Source of the DNA: Pseudomonadota bacterium
GTDB lineage: Bacteria; Myxococcota; Myxococcia; Myxococcales; Myxococcaceae
Direction: 5' to 3'
DNA length: 43,543 nucleotides
Assembly: GCA_023423535.1 (NCBI GenBank)
Contig: JAFAFL010000107.1
Coordinates: 1-43,543 of the forward strand
In this document: in pieces, positions 1-9,269 of the stretch
Position numbering within the stretch: the stretch's first letter is position 1
Layout: each line of letters starts with the position of its first letter
Notes under the pieces: model-generated
What the model saw: the letters and a program-made list of their open reading frames with translations, nothing else
The model's database searches: none
What the model was told of the DNA's origin: nothing
Program-made: the position numbers and the translations under genes

Positions 1-76
1 GCTGCGGCTGCTGCTCGAACACCAGACGGACTGCCCGCTCACGAACCTCCGCGGGGAACTTGCTCGGTCTTCCCAT
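1..76 (-). CDS. IS3-family transposase OrfA, N-terminal 25 residues (runs off left edge)
   Basis: ATG at 76 reading left gives MGRPSKFPAEVRERAVRLVF and five more residues before the window ends. This is the typical beginning of IS3-family OrfA, a helix-turn-helix protein that binds the IS ends; it is normally joined by programmed frameshifting to OrfB, which carries the DDE integrase domain. A GAGAGGATGGAG stretch just before the ATG supplies a purine-rich ribosome binding site. Only the first part of the HTH region is visible, so activity cannot be assessed. Confidence 0.75.
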   Translation of the reverse strand, partial: MGRPSKFPAEVRERAVRLVFEQQPQ

Positions 77-97
77 GTCTCCATCCTCTCAACGGTT

Positions 98-126
98 GGA
101 GCCTCCGAGAAACCCGGGGCGATTCA
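98..126 (-). repeat. Terminal inverted repeat of the IS3-family element
   Basis: Read on the minus strand from 126 inward, the sequence begins TGA and contains CCCGGGTTTC followed by a GGAG-rich stretch, resembling IS3-group terminal repeats. The matching repeat is outside the window, so this rests on similarity to the family end and on its position directly before the transposase start. Confidence 0.6.
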
Positions 127-283
127 CGCTGGCGGACCTCGCCTGCAGTGGGCAAGGCGTCGGTGGCGAAGGGCGACGGCTCTCGTAGCGCCTCGGCCGA
201 ACAGACCAGGCAGGCACCGGCAGCGGCACAGTCACGGCACCTCGCGGCGGGACCGCAACGTTCCGCTCCGACGCCAGAAGCGA

Positions 284-289
284 TAGCTT
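284..289 (+). promoter_or_regulatory. Candidate -10 box (TAGCTT), leaderless start of the gene at 300
   Basis: TAGCTT lies 10 bases before the ATG at 300 and no Shine-Dalgarno is present. If it is a -10 element, transcription would begin 3-4 bases before the ATG. The same hexamer stands at the same kind of distance before the gene at 3829. No convincing -35 is seen. Confidence 0.4.
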
Positions 290-299
290 CGACCGCGGC

Positions 300-2549
300 A
301 TGCAAGACGTCGCTCCCCCACAGGTCTTCGTGCGCAACGACAAGGGTCGGTTGTGGGGACCTCTCGCTCCGCAGTCGCTCGAGCTGCTCCTCGACAACGG
401 CCTCATCGAAGGGCGCATCCAGCTCTCGATCGACGGACTCAACTTCGCCTGGCCCGGCCGCTTCGAGGACCTCCGCGAGTTCGTTCCCACCGAGCTCTGG
501 GGCGATGGCCTCGTGCCGCAGCGCTCGACCACGGGCGACGCGCAGACGACGGCGCAGGCCGCTCAGCCCACCGAGGTGCCGCCCGTCGCGAACCGGGCGC
601 CCGTCGCCGGACCGGGTGCGGTGCCACTCGCGGGGCCGGGCACCCGCGTGGCGGCAGCAGCGATGGCGGGCCCGGGCGCGCTGAACAGCTCGCAGGCTGC
701 ACGCCCTCCCGCGGCAGCGCAGCCCTTGCCACGGCGACCGACTCAGGCCGAAAGGCCGGCCCCTGCGGCGCAGCCGGCTGCACGTCCCGCGACGCCCTCG
801 CACACCGCCGCAGCGCCTGCGCCCGCGACGACTTCGACGACGATCGCCGAGCCGCTCACCGCGCTCCCCTCCGCAGGCGACCTCGCGCGCGTCTCGCCCA
901 TCCGGCTCTACTTCCTCGCGGCCTCGGGACAGCTCACCGGCAAGCTCTCAGCGCACCTTGGGGACCGGCAGCTCGAGGTCTCCTTCCGCAAGGGCAACCC
1001 GGAGCACGTCGGGTCCTCGCATCCGGACGATTCGGTCGCCGCGTTCGTCGCGCGCGAGAGGCTCACCTCGCCGGAGAAGCTCGCGGCCGCGGAGGCGGAG
1101 AAGGAGCGCTTCGGCGGTGAGCTGCTCGCGGCGCTCTTCGGCACCGGCGCGCTGAACCCGGCCACAGCGTTCGCTCAACTGGCGCAGCGCGCGCAGGCGA
1201 TGCTCTTGAGGCTCGTGCTCGCGGAGAGCGGCCACTTCAACTGGACCGCCGAGGAGCTGCACGCGCACAAGGCGATGCCCCTCGGGAACCGGTGGGGCGT
1301 GCTGATGGAGCTCGTGCGCAAGGTGCCGCCGGCAGAGGTGCGCCGCCGCATGGCCCCCGCCGCGGACTTCCCGGTGATGAAGTCCGGCGGGCTCGTCGCG
1401 CTCAGTGACCTGCGCCTCACGCCGCAGGAGACCCGCGCCATGGGCTTCGTCGATGGCGTGCGCTCACTCAACCTCCTCGCGCGCGATCTGCCGCAGGACG
1501 CGGACGCCTTCTTCCGCCTCGCCTGGGTGCTGCGCGAGATGGACATCGTCTCCTTCGCGGCGACGCGGCTGCCCACGCCCTCGCAGGGCGATGCCGGTGC
1601 TCCTGCAAGCGCGCGCCGCGGCTCCGGCCCGAGGCCCGCGGTCGTCCCGCCCGTCGTGACACCGCCACAGATCGCCTCGGCTCCGGCTCCGTCTTCGTCG
1701 CAGTCGAGCGCGAGCGCGAGCGTGCCGCCGCGGGTCATCACGCCACCGCCGCAGCCGGCCGTCGCGCGCCCGCCGCCTCCGACGATCACCGCCGCGCCCG
1801 TCACCCGTCCCCAGCCGCCGGTGATGTCCTCCGCGCCTGCTCAGGCTCCCGCGCCCGCCGCGCCGACAGACTTCACCGCCGAGCTCTCGACGCTGCGCGA
1901 GCTGCTCCTGAAGCAGAAGGATCAGAACCACTTCGAGGTGCTCGCGCTGTCGGAGAAGACGGACGGCGCGCAGGTGAAGGCGGCCTACTTCAAGCTCGCG
2001 CGTCTCCATCACCCGGACACGGTGCCGCCGGGCGCGCCGGCGGAGCTGGGCAAGCTGAAGGCGGACATCTTCGCCCGCGTGGGCGAGGCCTATCGCACGC
2101 TCGGCGATGACGGCTCGCGCGCCCGCTACCTCGAGGAGCTGAAGAGCGGTGGCGCAGGCGAGGTGGACGTGAGCGCCATCCTCCACGCCGAGGAGCTCTT
2201 CCAGAAGGGCTGCATCCTCGTGAAGGCGCGTCGCTTCCCGCAGGCGCTGGAGCTGCTCAACGAGGCCATCGGCATCAACGCCGAAGAGGGTGAGTTCTAC
2301 GCCTGGCGCGGCGCCGCCCGCTTCTTCTCGGAGAAGGATCCGAAGAAGGGCGAGGCCGAGGCGAACGCGGACTTCGAGACCGCGCTCAAGCGGAACCCCC
2401 GGTGTGCGGCGGCCTGGTTCTTCCGCGGGCAAATCGCGCGCGTGCAGGGCGATGCGAAGAAGGCGGTCGGGCACTTCAAGAAGGCGCTCGACTTGCAGCC
2501 GGACCACCTCGATGCTCAGCGAGAAATCCGGTACCTCACCAAGAAGTAG
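300..2549 (+). CDS. GYF-like / DUF4388 / J-domain / TPR protein
   Basis: A 749-residue cytoplasmic multidomain protein. Residues 8-70 resemble a GYF_2-type domain (RLWGPL, later WPGR). Residues 80-190 are a Pro/Ala-rich linker. Residues 200-335 resemble DUF4388/PATAN-type regions (QLTGKLSAHLGDR). A second Pro-rich linker spans 430-520. A J domain at 543-612 carries the Hsp70-activating HPD tripeptide at 571-573. TPR-like helices fill 627-745. J domains stimulate DnaK ATPase, so the protein may deliver clients or sense assemblies, but no specific role can be read. The ATG at 300 is the only in-frame candidate after a stop at 186-188. The next gene, yhbY, begins 4 bases after the stop, so the two are probably cotranscribed. 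Domain assignment is firm for J and TPR, moderate for the rest. Confidence 0.85.
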   Translation: MQDVAPPQVFVRNDKGRLWGPLAPQSLELLLDNGLIEGRIQLSIDGLNFAWPGRFEDLREFVPTELWGDGLVPQRSTTGDAQTTAQAAQPTEVPPVANRAPVAGPGAVPLAGPGTRVAAAAMAGPGALNSSQAARPPAAAQPLPRRPTQAERPAPAAQPAARPATPSHTAAAPAPATTSTTIAEPLTALPSAGDLARVSPIRLYFLAASGQLTGKLSAHLGDRQLEVSFRKGNPEHVGSSHPDDSVAAFVARERLTSPEKLAAAEAEKERFGGELLAALFGTGALNPATAFAQLAQRAQAMLLRLVLAESGHFNWTAEELHAHKAMPLGNRWGVLMELVRKVPPAEVRRRMAPAADFPVMKSGGLVALSDLRLTPQETRAMGFVDGVRSLNLLARDLPQDADAFFRLAWVLREMDIVSFAATRLPTPSQGDAGAPASARRGSGPRPAVVPPVVTPPQIASAPAPSSSQSSASASVPPRVITPPPQPAVARPPPPTITAAPVTRPQPPVMSSAPAQAPAPAAPTDFTAELSTLRELLLKQKDQNHFEVLALSEKTDGAQVKAAYFKLARLHHPDTVPPGAPAELGKLKADIFARVGEAYRTLGDDGSRARYLEELKSGGAGEVDVSAILHAEELFQKGCILVKARRFPQALELLNEAIGINAEEGEFYAWRGAARFFSEKDPKKGEAEANADFETALKRNPRCAAAWFFRGQIARVQGDAKKAVGHFKKALDLQPDHLDAQREIRYLTKK

Positions 2550-2553
2550 GACG

Positions 2554-2841
2554 ATGGCTCTGACAGGCAAGCAGCGGCGGAAGCTCCGGGGATTGGGACA
2601 CCACCTCGAGCCGGTGGTGATCGTGGGACAGGGAGGCGTGACGCCCGGCGTCGTCGCCGCGGTGGAGCAGGCGCTCTACGACCACGAGCTCATCAAGGTG
2701 AAGTTCAACGAAGGCCCCGACGATCGCTTCGCCGGCGCGCAGATGCTCTCGGAGCAGACGGGCTCGGAGATCGCGCAGATCCTCGGCAGGACCGTGCTCC
2801 TCTACAAGGCGCGCGAGAAGGACCCGGACATCGAGCTCTGA
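2554..2841 (+). CDS. yhbY: YhbY/CRS1-YhbY (CRM) RNA-binding protein
   Basis: A 95-residue single CRM-domain protein. It starts MALTGKQRRKLRGLGHHLEP and carries the conserved VGQGG loop near residues 29-33, both typical of bacterial YhbY, which associates with pre-50S ribosomal particles. Length equals the usual family size (~95-100). The start lies 4 bases after the stop of the J-domain/TPR gene, so it should be translated from the same message. Identification is secure; the exact ribosome-assembly step is not known from sequence. Confidence 0.92.
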   Translation: MALTGKQRRKLRGLGHHLEPVVIVGQGGVTPGVVAAVEQALYDHELIKVKFNEGPDDRFAGAQMLSEQTGSEIAQILGRTVLLYKAREKDPDIEL

Positions 2842-2933
2842 GCTTCCAGTGTTCAGCTCCCGGCCGCTTTCGCAGGTGGGTCCGGGTGGGGGTGGTGGAC
2901 GCGGTCACGGCAGGGGCGCATGCTCGCCGATCC

Positions 2934-3752
2934 ATGCGCGCGCTCCCGGCCATCGCTTGTGCTCTCGCTCTCGGCGCCTCGAAGCTCGTCGCCGCGCAGG
3001 AGGCAGAGAAGGGGGAACCGCTCCCGCTGAACGACCTCGCGAAGCTGTCGTCTTCGGAGCGGCGGCAACTGCTCTCGGCGCTCTCGCGCGATGATCAGGC
3101 GAAGGCGCTGGCGCAGTTTCCCATTGGAGACCTGCTCTCCACCGGCCTCAAGCGGGTGGGCGAGCTGGGCACGTACAGGCTTCGGCTGATCAAGGAGGAG
3201 CGCGTGGACGGGAAGCTCCTCCCGCAGCAGACGATGGACCTGCTCGTGCAGCAGGCGCCGCTGGCGATCCTCGCCGAGGTCGTCGCAGGTCCGGCGAAGG
3301 GCCGGCGGCTCCTCTACAACGCGGCGCTGCGCACGGATGAGTTCCGGGTGAAGGAAGCCGGGCTGCTCGGTGCGGCGGGCGCGGTGTGGATCGGCCTCGA
3401 CAACAAGATGACGCGCAGGGACACGCGCCACCGCGCGACGAACCTCGGATACTCGCCAGTGCTCTCGATGATCGAGACCTACTTCGTGAAGGCCCAGCCG
3501 GTGGGCGGCTACGCGCGCAAGGACGAGGGCTTCGGCGAGAACGGCTACTGCATGCTCTACACAGCGCCCGCCGCGGCGAAGGGCCTCTACGCGACGAAGG
3601 CGCGCCTCTGCGTGGACCCGGTAGAGCTTTTGCCCACGCGCGTCGAGACGTGGGATGGCGAAGGCCTGCTGGAGCGCCTCACCTTCGAGCTCAAGGCCAC
3701 GCGGGTGAAGACGCCGGAGGACCAGTTCACGCCGAAGGGGGCGGGGCTGTAG
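2934..3752 (+). CDS. Secreted DUF1571-family protein
   Basis: A 272-residue exported protein. From the ATG at 2934 the first ~22 residues form a signal peptide (MRALPAIACALALGASKLVA, cleavage likely after VAA). An in-frame GTG at 2886 would add 16 residues before the signal peptide and is less likely. The remainder resembles DUF1571 proteins: a YRLRLIKEER strand, repeated beta-strand segments and an LTFELKA strand near the end, suggesting a LolA/LolB-like beta-sheet fold. Function is unknown. Two cysteines (in GYCMLY and RLCVDP) could form a disulfide. It is on the same strand 92 bases after yhbY and may have its own promoter. Confidence 0.7.
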   Translation: MRALPAIACALALGASKLVAAQEAEKGEPLPLNDLAKLSSSERRQLLSALSRDDQAKALAQFPIGDLLSTGLKRVGELGTYRLRLIKEERVDGKLLPQQTMDLLVQQAPLAILAEVVAGPAKGRRLLYNAALRTDEFRVKEAGLLGAAGAVWIGLDNKMTRRDTRHRATNLGYSPVLSMIETYFVKAQPVGGYARKDEGFGENGYCMLYTAPAAAKGLYATKARLCVDPVELLPTRVETWDGEGLLERLTFELKATRVKTPEDQFTPKGAGL

Positions 3753-3813
3753 GCGGGAAGCTGGCGCTCGGACGGGTGGTTGCCCAGCGCAACACACAGG
3801 GCGCCCCGCTCAT

Positions 3814-3819
3814 TAGCTT
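3814..3819 (+). promoter_or_regulatory. Candidate -10 box (TAGCTT) before the antitoxin gene
   Basis: TAGCTT ends 9 bases before the ATG at 3829, with no Shine-Dalgarno between, so the message would be essentially leaderless. Identical to the hexamer before the gene at 300. Confidence 0.4.
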
Positions 3820-3828
3820 CGAGGCGTC

Positions 3829-4068
3829 ATGAAGGACATCCCCATCACGGTCGACGACGAGATCGCCCATTGGGCACGGCTCGTTGCCGCTGAGCTCGAG
3901 ACCAGCGTGTCCGAGCTCGTTGTCCGGCTGCTGAAGGAGAAGATGGAAGAGGAGCGGGAGTATCAGGCGGCGATGAAGCGCGACCTCGCTCGCACGGCGC
4001 GGCCGCTGCAAGACGAGGGCGCCTACCCGTCGCGCGACGAGTTGCATGACCGCTCTGACCTTCGTTGA
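3829..4068 (+). CDS. VapB-like ribbon-helix-helix antitoxin
   Basis: A 79-residue protein starting with a beta strand and two helices (KDIPITVDDEIAHWARLVAA, then SVSELVVRLLKEKMEEE), the pattern of RHH/Arc-MetJ antitoxins, followed by a charged tail that would bind the toxin. The last 23 bases overlap the start of a PIN-domain reading frame at 4046, as expected for a vapBC pair. Antitoxins of this class bind their own promoter and neutralise the PIN endoribonuclease. Here the toxin is truncated, so this is likely an orphan antitoxin that may still act as a DNA-binding repressor. Confidence 0.75.
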   Translation: MKDIPITVDDEIAHWARLVAAELETSVSELVVRLLKEKMEEEREYQAAMKRDLARTARPLQDEGAYPSRDELHDRSDLR

Positions 4069-4225
4069 CACGAACGTCCTCGTTTACAGCCGGGACGCGT
4101 CGGAGCCGGAGAAACAGCCTCGCGCGGCGGCGTGGCGAGCGCATCTGTGGCGCGCCCGCTCATTCACTGATTCGCGGGCAGCGCGCTCGCGGCGGTCTCG
4201 GCGGCTTCGGCGAGCGAGTCGATGA
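4046..4225 (+). pseudogene. Truncated VapC-like PIN-domain toxin
   Basis: The frame opens MTALTFVDTNVLVYSRDASE, an unmistakable PIN-domain start with the first catalytic aspartate in VDTNVLV (residue 8). After about residue 35 (AWRAHLWR, near base 4150) the sequence turns into low-complexity Arg/Ser residues and stops at 4225; the last 62 bases overlap the 3' end of the convergent ceramidase-like gene. Full VapC proteins have ~130-140 residues and need three or four acidic residues, of which only the first remains. I infer a deletion that removed most of the toxin. The frame is open but should not encode an active nuclease. Confidence 0.75.
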
Positions 4226-5528
4226 GTTCGGGCCGGAAGTACTGGCGCTTCGCTTCGCCGGTGCGCGCTCGGACGAGATCAGCGGATTCGATGTAGCCGA
4301 GGTAGCCGCCCGCGAGCCCCAGCACACGCGTGGCTCCGGCCCTCGATTCGAGCGACGCGCCGGCAGCCGCGGTGGGCTCGCCCGGAACGGCCAGCAGGCG
4401 CACCGGGCCGAGCTGCAACGCCACCAACTCCGCGGTCTTCTCGGACGAGGCGCAGAGCAGGTTGTCTCCCGCCGCGCGCGCGAACCAGGGCGCGAGCCGA
4501 GAGGAATCCGGACGAGGCAGGCCCACCTTCACCCGCGCGAAGGCGAGCACCGCAAGCTCTTCGGGGGCTTCCGGATCGGGCTCATCGGCAAGCTCGGCGG
4601 CGGGCTCGCTCTCTTCTTTCGAGCCATCGAGATCCAGCGCCCGCATCCGATCATCCAGCGCGGCAGCAAAGCGCGCGGACTTGCTCTCCCCTTCCCCTTC
4701 CGGGACGACGGCGCGCGCGTTGCCGGCGGCGCCCTGCAGCACGATCACGGGCCAGAGGATCGCGGCCTCGGGATCTTCGACGCGGCCGGGGTAGTCCGGC
4801 GAGAGGTGCTCGGCGCGACGCGGCTCCAGCGTGGGGTGCGCGTTCACCACCCACAGCTCTGCCACCGGGCGATCGAGCGCGCGCAACATCAGTCGCAGTG
4901 AACGCGTGTCCGCGACCTCTCCCGAGCGCGGATGCACGAGTCCCTCCAGCGAGCCCTCGCTCACCTCCAGCTTCACGCCCTCCATCGACGACGCGGCCTC
5001 GCGCAGGGCCCTCACCGCGCCGTCGGACGCGGCATGGACACTCTCCTCACGGAAACGTCCCGTCCCCGCGAGCTGCGCCACGAGCCTCGGGTCGTAGCCT
5101 CCGAACGATGAGTGCGTGTGCGTGGCCACCACCACCAGCTCGTTCAGCGCGAGCCCCGCCGCGTCTGCACCGGAGCGCACCGCCGAGACGATCTCCGGCG
5201 AGACCGACAAGAGGTCCAGCGACACGAGCCCGATGCGCAGGCCCTCGGCCTCCAGCACCACCGCGCGCGCGTGCAGCGGCGGCGAGCTCTGCGTCACCTC
5301 GCGACGCGGCGGCGGATAACCCGCGGCAACGACCGGCCATGGCGGCTGCAGCTCGACACGCGCGGCGCCAGCCCTCCACACGGACTCCACCGACCGACCC
5401 GACGCGATGACGACCGGCTGCCCGGCCAGCCACTCACCGCACCAGTTGCCCGAGGCCATCGCGTACGCGCCGCCCACCGCGAGGAGCACCACGGGACCGA
5501 GCGCACGGAGGTATCGGGAAGAGGCCAC
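4164..5528 (-). CDS. Neutral/alkaline ceramidase-like secreted protein
   Basis: A 454-residue protein with an N-terminal hydrophobic segment (residues 8-26), so membrane-anchored or secreted. The ATHTHSSFGGYDP motif at residues 135-147 matches the zinc-site THTHSG motif of neutral/alkaline ceramidases (amide hydrolysis of ceramide). H86 in PLHARAVVLE may be another metal ligand. The protein is shorter than full ceramidases (~650 residues) and lacks the usual C-terminal Ig-like domain, so the substrate may differ: lipid amide hydrolase is a guess. The start is GTG at 5528, with a TAAGGT box 9 bases upstream and no Shine-Dalgarno. It converges on the broken toxin gene and is divergent from purF. 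Confidence 0.7.
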   Translation of the reverse strand: MASSRYLRALGPVVLLAVGGAYAMASGNWCGEWLAGQPVVIASGRSVESVWRAGAARVELQPPWPVVAAGYPPPRREVTQSSPPLHARAVVLEAEGLRIGLVSLDLLSVSPEIVSAVRSGADAAGLALNELVVVATHTHSSFGGYDPRLVAQLAGTGRFREESVHAASDGAVRALREAASSMEGVKLEVSEGSLEGLVHPRSGEVADTRSLRLMLRALDRPVAELWVVNAHPTLEPRRAEHLSPDYPGRVEDPEAAILWPVIVLQGAAGNARAVVPEGEGESKSARFAAALDDRMRALDLDGSKEESEPAAELADEPDPEAPEELAVLAFARVKVGLPRPDSSRLAPWFARAAGDNLLCASSEKTAELVALQLGPVRLLAVPGEPTAAAGASLESRAGATRVLGLAGGYLGYIESADLVRARTGEAKRQYFRPELIDSLAEAAETAASALPANQ

Positions 5529-5537
5529 GGGCCGCGG

Positions 5538-5543
5538 ACCTTA
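5538..5543 (-). promoter_or_regulatory. Candidate -10 box (TAAGGT) for the ceramidase-like gene
   Basis: On the minus strand TAAGGT is separated by 9 bases from the GTG start at 5528, with no ribosome binding site, so a leaderless message is likely. No recognisable -35. Confidence 0.35.
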
Positions 5544-5664
5544 CACGCGGGACAGGCGGCCGCTCGCACCTGAACTGACAGCGTGTGCATGCCTGCCCGC
5601 CCTCCTTTCAATGTCCGGGACCATGAAGGGAAATGGAGGCGGCCGGCCGGTGCGTTCTCAGGTT

Positions 5665-5697
5665 TTGCCCCCGCAAAGGGGCGGAAGGGATAAAGGG
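5665..5697 (+). promoter_or_regulatory. Candidate purF promoter and Shine-Dalgarno
   Basis: TTGCCC (5665-5670) and GATAAA (5689-5694), 18 bases apart, form a plausible sigma-70-type promoter. A small GCCCC/GGGGC inverted repeat (5667-5671 with 5678-5682) sits in the spacer and could be an operator. AAAGGG (5692-5697) lies 6 bases before the ATG and could instead be the ribosome binding site; the two readings compete. Confidence 0.35.
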
Positions 5698-5703
5698 CCC
5701 GGC

Positions 5704-7110
<1,407 letters not shown>

Positions 7111-7111
7111 C

Positions 7112-8149
7112 TCAGCCCTGCTGCGCTTCGAGAAACAGCCGCAGATCCTCCGGCAGCGGCGACTCGAAGCGAACCGGCTCGCGGGAGACCGGATGCGGCA
7201 GGGTGATCGCCGCGGCGTGCAGCGCGTGCCTGGGGAGTCGCAGCCGCGCCCACCCTTCCGGCTCGAGCTGTCCCTTCGAGAAGCGGTCGAAGTAGGCCGG
7301 GTCCGGTCCGTACATCTTGTCGCCCACCAGCGGGAAGCCGGCGGTGTGCAGGTGGATGCGGATCTGGTGCTGCCGCCCGGTCTCCGGCAGCGCGCGCACC
7401 AGCGCGAAGCGTGAGCCGTCGCGTTCGAAGCGGCGCAGGACCTCGAAGCGCGTGCGGGCCCTCTTTCCCTCCACGTGATCGATGCGCACCGCCACGCGGA
7501 TGAGCTCGGTGCCCTCCGCGATCGGCGCGTCGACTTCGAAGGTGTCGGCCTCGGGCGCGCCCTCGGTGATCGCGAGGTACTCCTTCTGCACGTCGCCCTC
7601 GACGAAGCTGCGCATCAGCCGCTGACAGGCCTGCAGCGTGCGGCCACAGACGACGATGCCGGACGTCTCGCGGTCGAGCCGGTGCGCCGGGTCCGCGCGG
7701 AACCCCTTGCCGTAGGTGCGCTCCAGCAGCCCCACCAGCGTGCCGTGCGTGTAGCGGGCGCTCGGGTGCATCGGCAGGCCCGCGGGCTTGTCCACCACCA
7801 GCAGCGCGTCGTCGCGGAAGAGCTCGGTGAAGTGCGTCGGCGTGTCGGGCTCGGCCTGCGCGCGCTTGCGGAGGCGGAAGCTCAGCCCCGGCGTGACCAG
7901 CGTGGACGGCTTCAGCTTCACCCGCCCGTCGTGCACGAGCCCGTTGCGGATGATGTGCTGCACGCGCGTGCGCGAGAGCCGGCGGATCTTCTCGCAGAGG
8001 TAGCGGTCGAGCCTCCAGCCCGCGTAGTTCGGCTCGACGACGAAGGGGATCTCCACGAACTCGACCGGGCGGGACGCGCTCCCGGCACCCGGGCCGTCCT
8101 CGTCGAAGTCGTCACCCTCCAGCGCTGTCGCCTCGGCCTCGTTGGACAT
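7112..8149 (-). CDS. RluA-family RNA pseudouridine synthase
   Basis: A 345-residue enzyme converting uridine to pseudouridine in rRNA or tRNA. After an acidic N-terminal extension (residues 10-30), an S4-type RNA-binding region runs about 44-95 (WRLDRYLCEKI, RTRVQHIIRNG). The catalytic domain follows, with the hallmark HRLDRETSG whose aspartate (D159) is the nucleophile, and the RQHQIRIHL motif of the family. RluA, RluC and RluD specificities cannot be separated by eye. I chose ATG 8149; an in-frame GTG at 8170 would add seven residues. It converges on purF and diverges from the methyltransferase gene. Confidence 0.9.
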   Translation of the reverse strand: MSNEAEATALEGDDFDEDGPGAGSASRPVEFVEIPFVVEPNYAGWRLDRYLCEKIRRLSRTRVQHIIRNGLVHDGRVKLKPSTLVTPGLSFRLRKRAQAEPDTPTHFTELFRDDALLVVDKPAGLPMHPSARYTHGTLVGLLERTYGKGFRADPAHRLDRETSGIVVCGRTLQACQRLMRSFVEGDVQKEYLAITEGAPEADTFEVDAPIAEGTELIRVAVRIDHVEGKRARTRFEVLRRFERDGSRFALVRALPETGRQHQIRIHLHTAGFPLVGDKMYGPDPAYFDRFSKGQLEPEGWARLRLPRHALHAAAITLPHPVSREPVRFESPLPEDLRLFLEAQQG

Positions 8150-8336
8150 CGTCTGGGGACTCACTCGCACGCACCGCCTGCGGTGGGCAACTGCCCGTCT
8201 CCGAGCGATGTGCCTGCCTGCATGCCCGACGCCTCACGCGCCGACTGTCCACTGGCCGCAGACCGCTGCCCGATGCCCAACGCTCGGGACCCGGACCCCG
8301 TCTCTCTCTGGGCCCGCTCGGGTAACAGACCTCTGC

Positions 8337-9266
8337 ATGCTCCGCTCCGAAGAGGCGCTCGTCGCGCTGGGCCAGTGGCTGAAACGGGAGGGCTACCGCT
8401 TCGTCACCCCCACCCCGCTCACGCACGGCCGGGTCTTCTCGCGTCAGCCCGAGGCCCGAACGCTGCGCGACGTCTTCGGCTGGAGCCGTCCCTTCCGCGA
8501 AGACCTCCTGCCTCGCGAGGCGCGCGCTCTGCTCGAGGAGGGAGGGGCGCTGCAGCGCGTGGGCAACGGCTTCCGCAGCACCGTGCGCTACTCCTCCCTC
8601 GGCGAAGAGCTCGTCCTCCACTCCGCGTGGCCCACCGGCGAAGCGGACGCGGTCTTCTTCGGCCCGGACACCTACCGCTACGTGCGTTTCCTCCGTGCGG
8701 TGACAGCCGACCGCACCTTCGCGCGCGCGGTGGACGTCGGTGCCGGCAGCGGCGCGGGCCTCCTTTCGATCGCGGAGGCCTGCGGCGAGAAGTGGCTCAG
8801 CGACATCAACCCCCGCGCCCTCTCCTTTGCGAGAGTCAACGCGGCGCTGTGGGGCGTGGAGGCCCGGCTCGCGCAGGGCAGTCTGCTCGAACCGGTCGAA
8901 GGCGCTTTCGACCTCATCACCTGCAACCCGCCCTTCCTCGTGGACGACGCGGAGCGCGCCTACCGGCATGGCGGCTCACGCGGCATCGAGCTCTCGGTGA
9001 AGCTGGTGAAGGCCGCGCTGCCGCGTCTCGCGCCCGGCGGGCTTCTCGCGCTCTACACCTGCACGCCTGTCGTCGAGGGCCGCGACCTGCTGCGTGAAGC
9101 GTTGGAGCCGGCCTTCGCCAAGGCCGGCGTGACGGTCCGCTACGAGGAGCTCGATCCGGACGTCTACGGCGAGGAGCTGGAGCGGCCCGCGTACGCAGAC
9201 GTCGAGCGTCTGTCCATTGTCTGTCTCACCGCCCTTCGCAGCCGCGAAGAGACCGTTCAGGAGTAA
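8337..9266 (+). CDS. Class I SAM-dependent methyltransferase with NPPF motif
   Basis: A 309-residue methyltransferase. Residues 132-141 (VDVGAGSGAG) form motif I binding S-adenosylmethionine. CNPPF at 196-200 is the catalytic motif IV of enzymes methylating amide or amino nitrogens, such as PrmC/HemK and the RlmF/RlmG rRNA methylases. The ~120-residue N-terminal part is probably a substrate-recognition domain, as in RlmG-like enzymes. The start at 8337 begins MLRSEEALVALGQW; an upstream extension of the open frame looks like noncoding sequence. The haem-oxygenase-like gene follows after 3 bases, so the two are cotranscribed. The substrate (rRNA, release factor or small molecule) is not determinable. 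Confidence 0.85.
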   Translation: MLRSEEALVALGQWLKREGYRFVTPTPLTHGRVFSRQPEARTLRDVFGWSRPFREDLLPREARALLEEGGALQRVGNGFRSTVRYSSLGEELVLHSAWPTGEADAVFFGPDTYRYVRFLRAVTADRTFARAVDVGAGSGAGLLSIAEACGEKWLSDINPRALSFARVNAALWGVEARLAQGSLLEPVEGAFDLITCNPPFLVDDAERAYRHGGSRGIELSVKLVKAALPRLAPGGLLALYTCTPVVEGRDLLREALEPAFAKAGVTVRYEELDPDVYGEELERPAYADVERLSIVCLTALRSREETVQE

Positions 9267-9269
9267 CGG

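Larger units (their letters stand above)
1..126 (-). mobile_element. IS3-family insertion sequence, 5' end only
   Basis: The outer end of an insertion sequence that continues past the left edge. It contains the first 25 codons of an OrfA-type transposase gene pointing leftward and, just upstream, a terminal sequence starting TGAATCGCCCCGGGTTTC (read on the minus strand from base 126), the kind of end seen in IS3-family elements. The boundary at 126 is inferred from that terminal motif. The other end and the target duplication lie outside the window, so completeness cannot be judged. It lies 174 bases upstream of the first chromosomal gene. Confidence 0.75.

Noticed and set aside
4065..4901. 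Extended plus-strand open frames over the ceramidase-like gene
   Set aside because: They are antisense to the THTHS-bearing minus-strand gene and have shadow-like composition.
5584..5703. A purine riboswitch or PurR-like operator upstream of purF
   Set aside because: I see no purine-riboswitch core or a clear PurR palindrome; only a small GCCCC/GGGGC repeat within the promoter.
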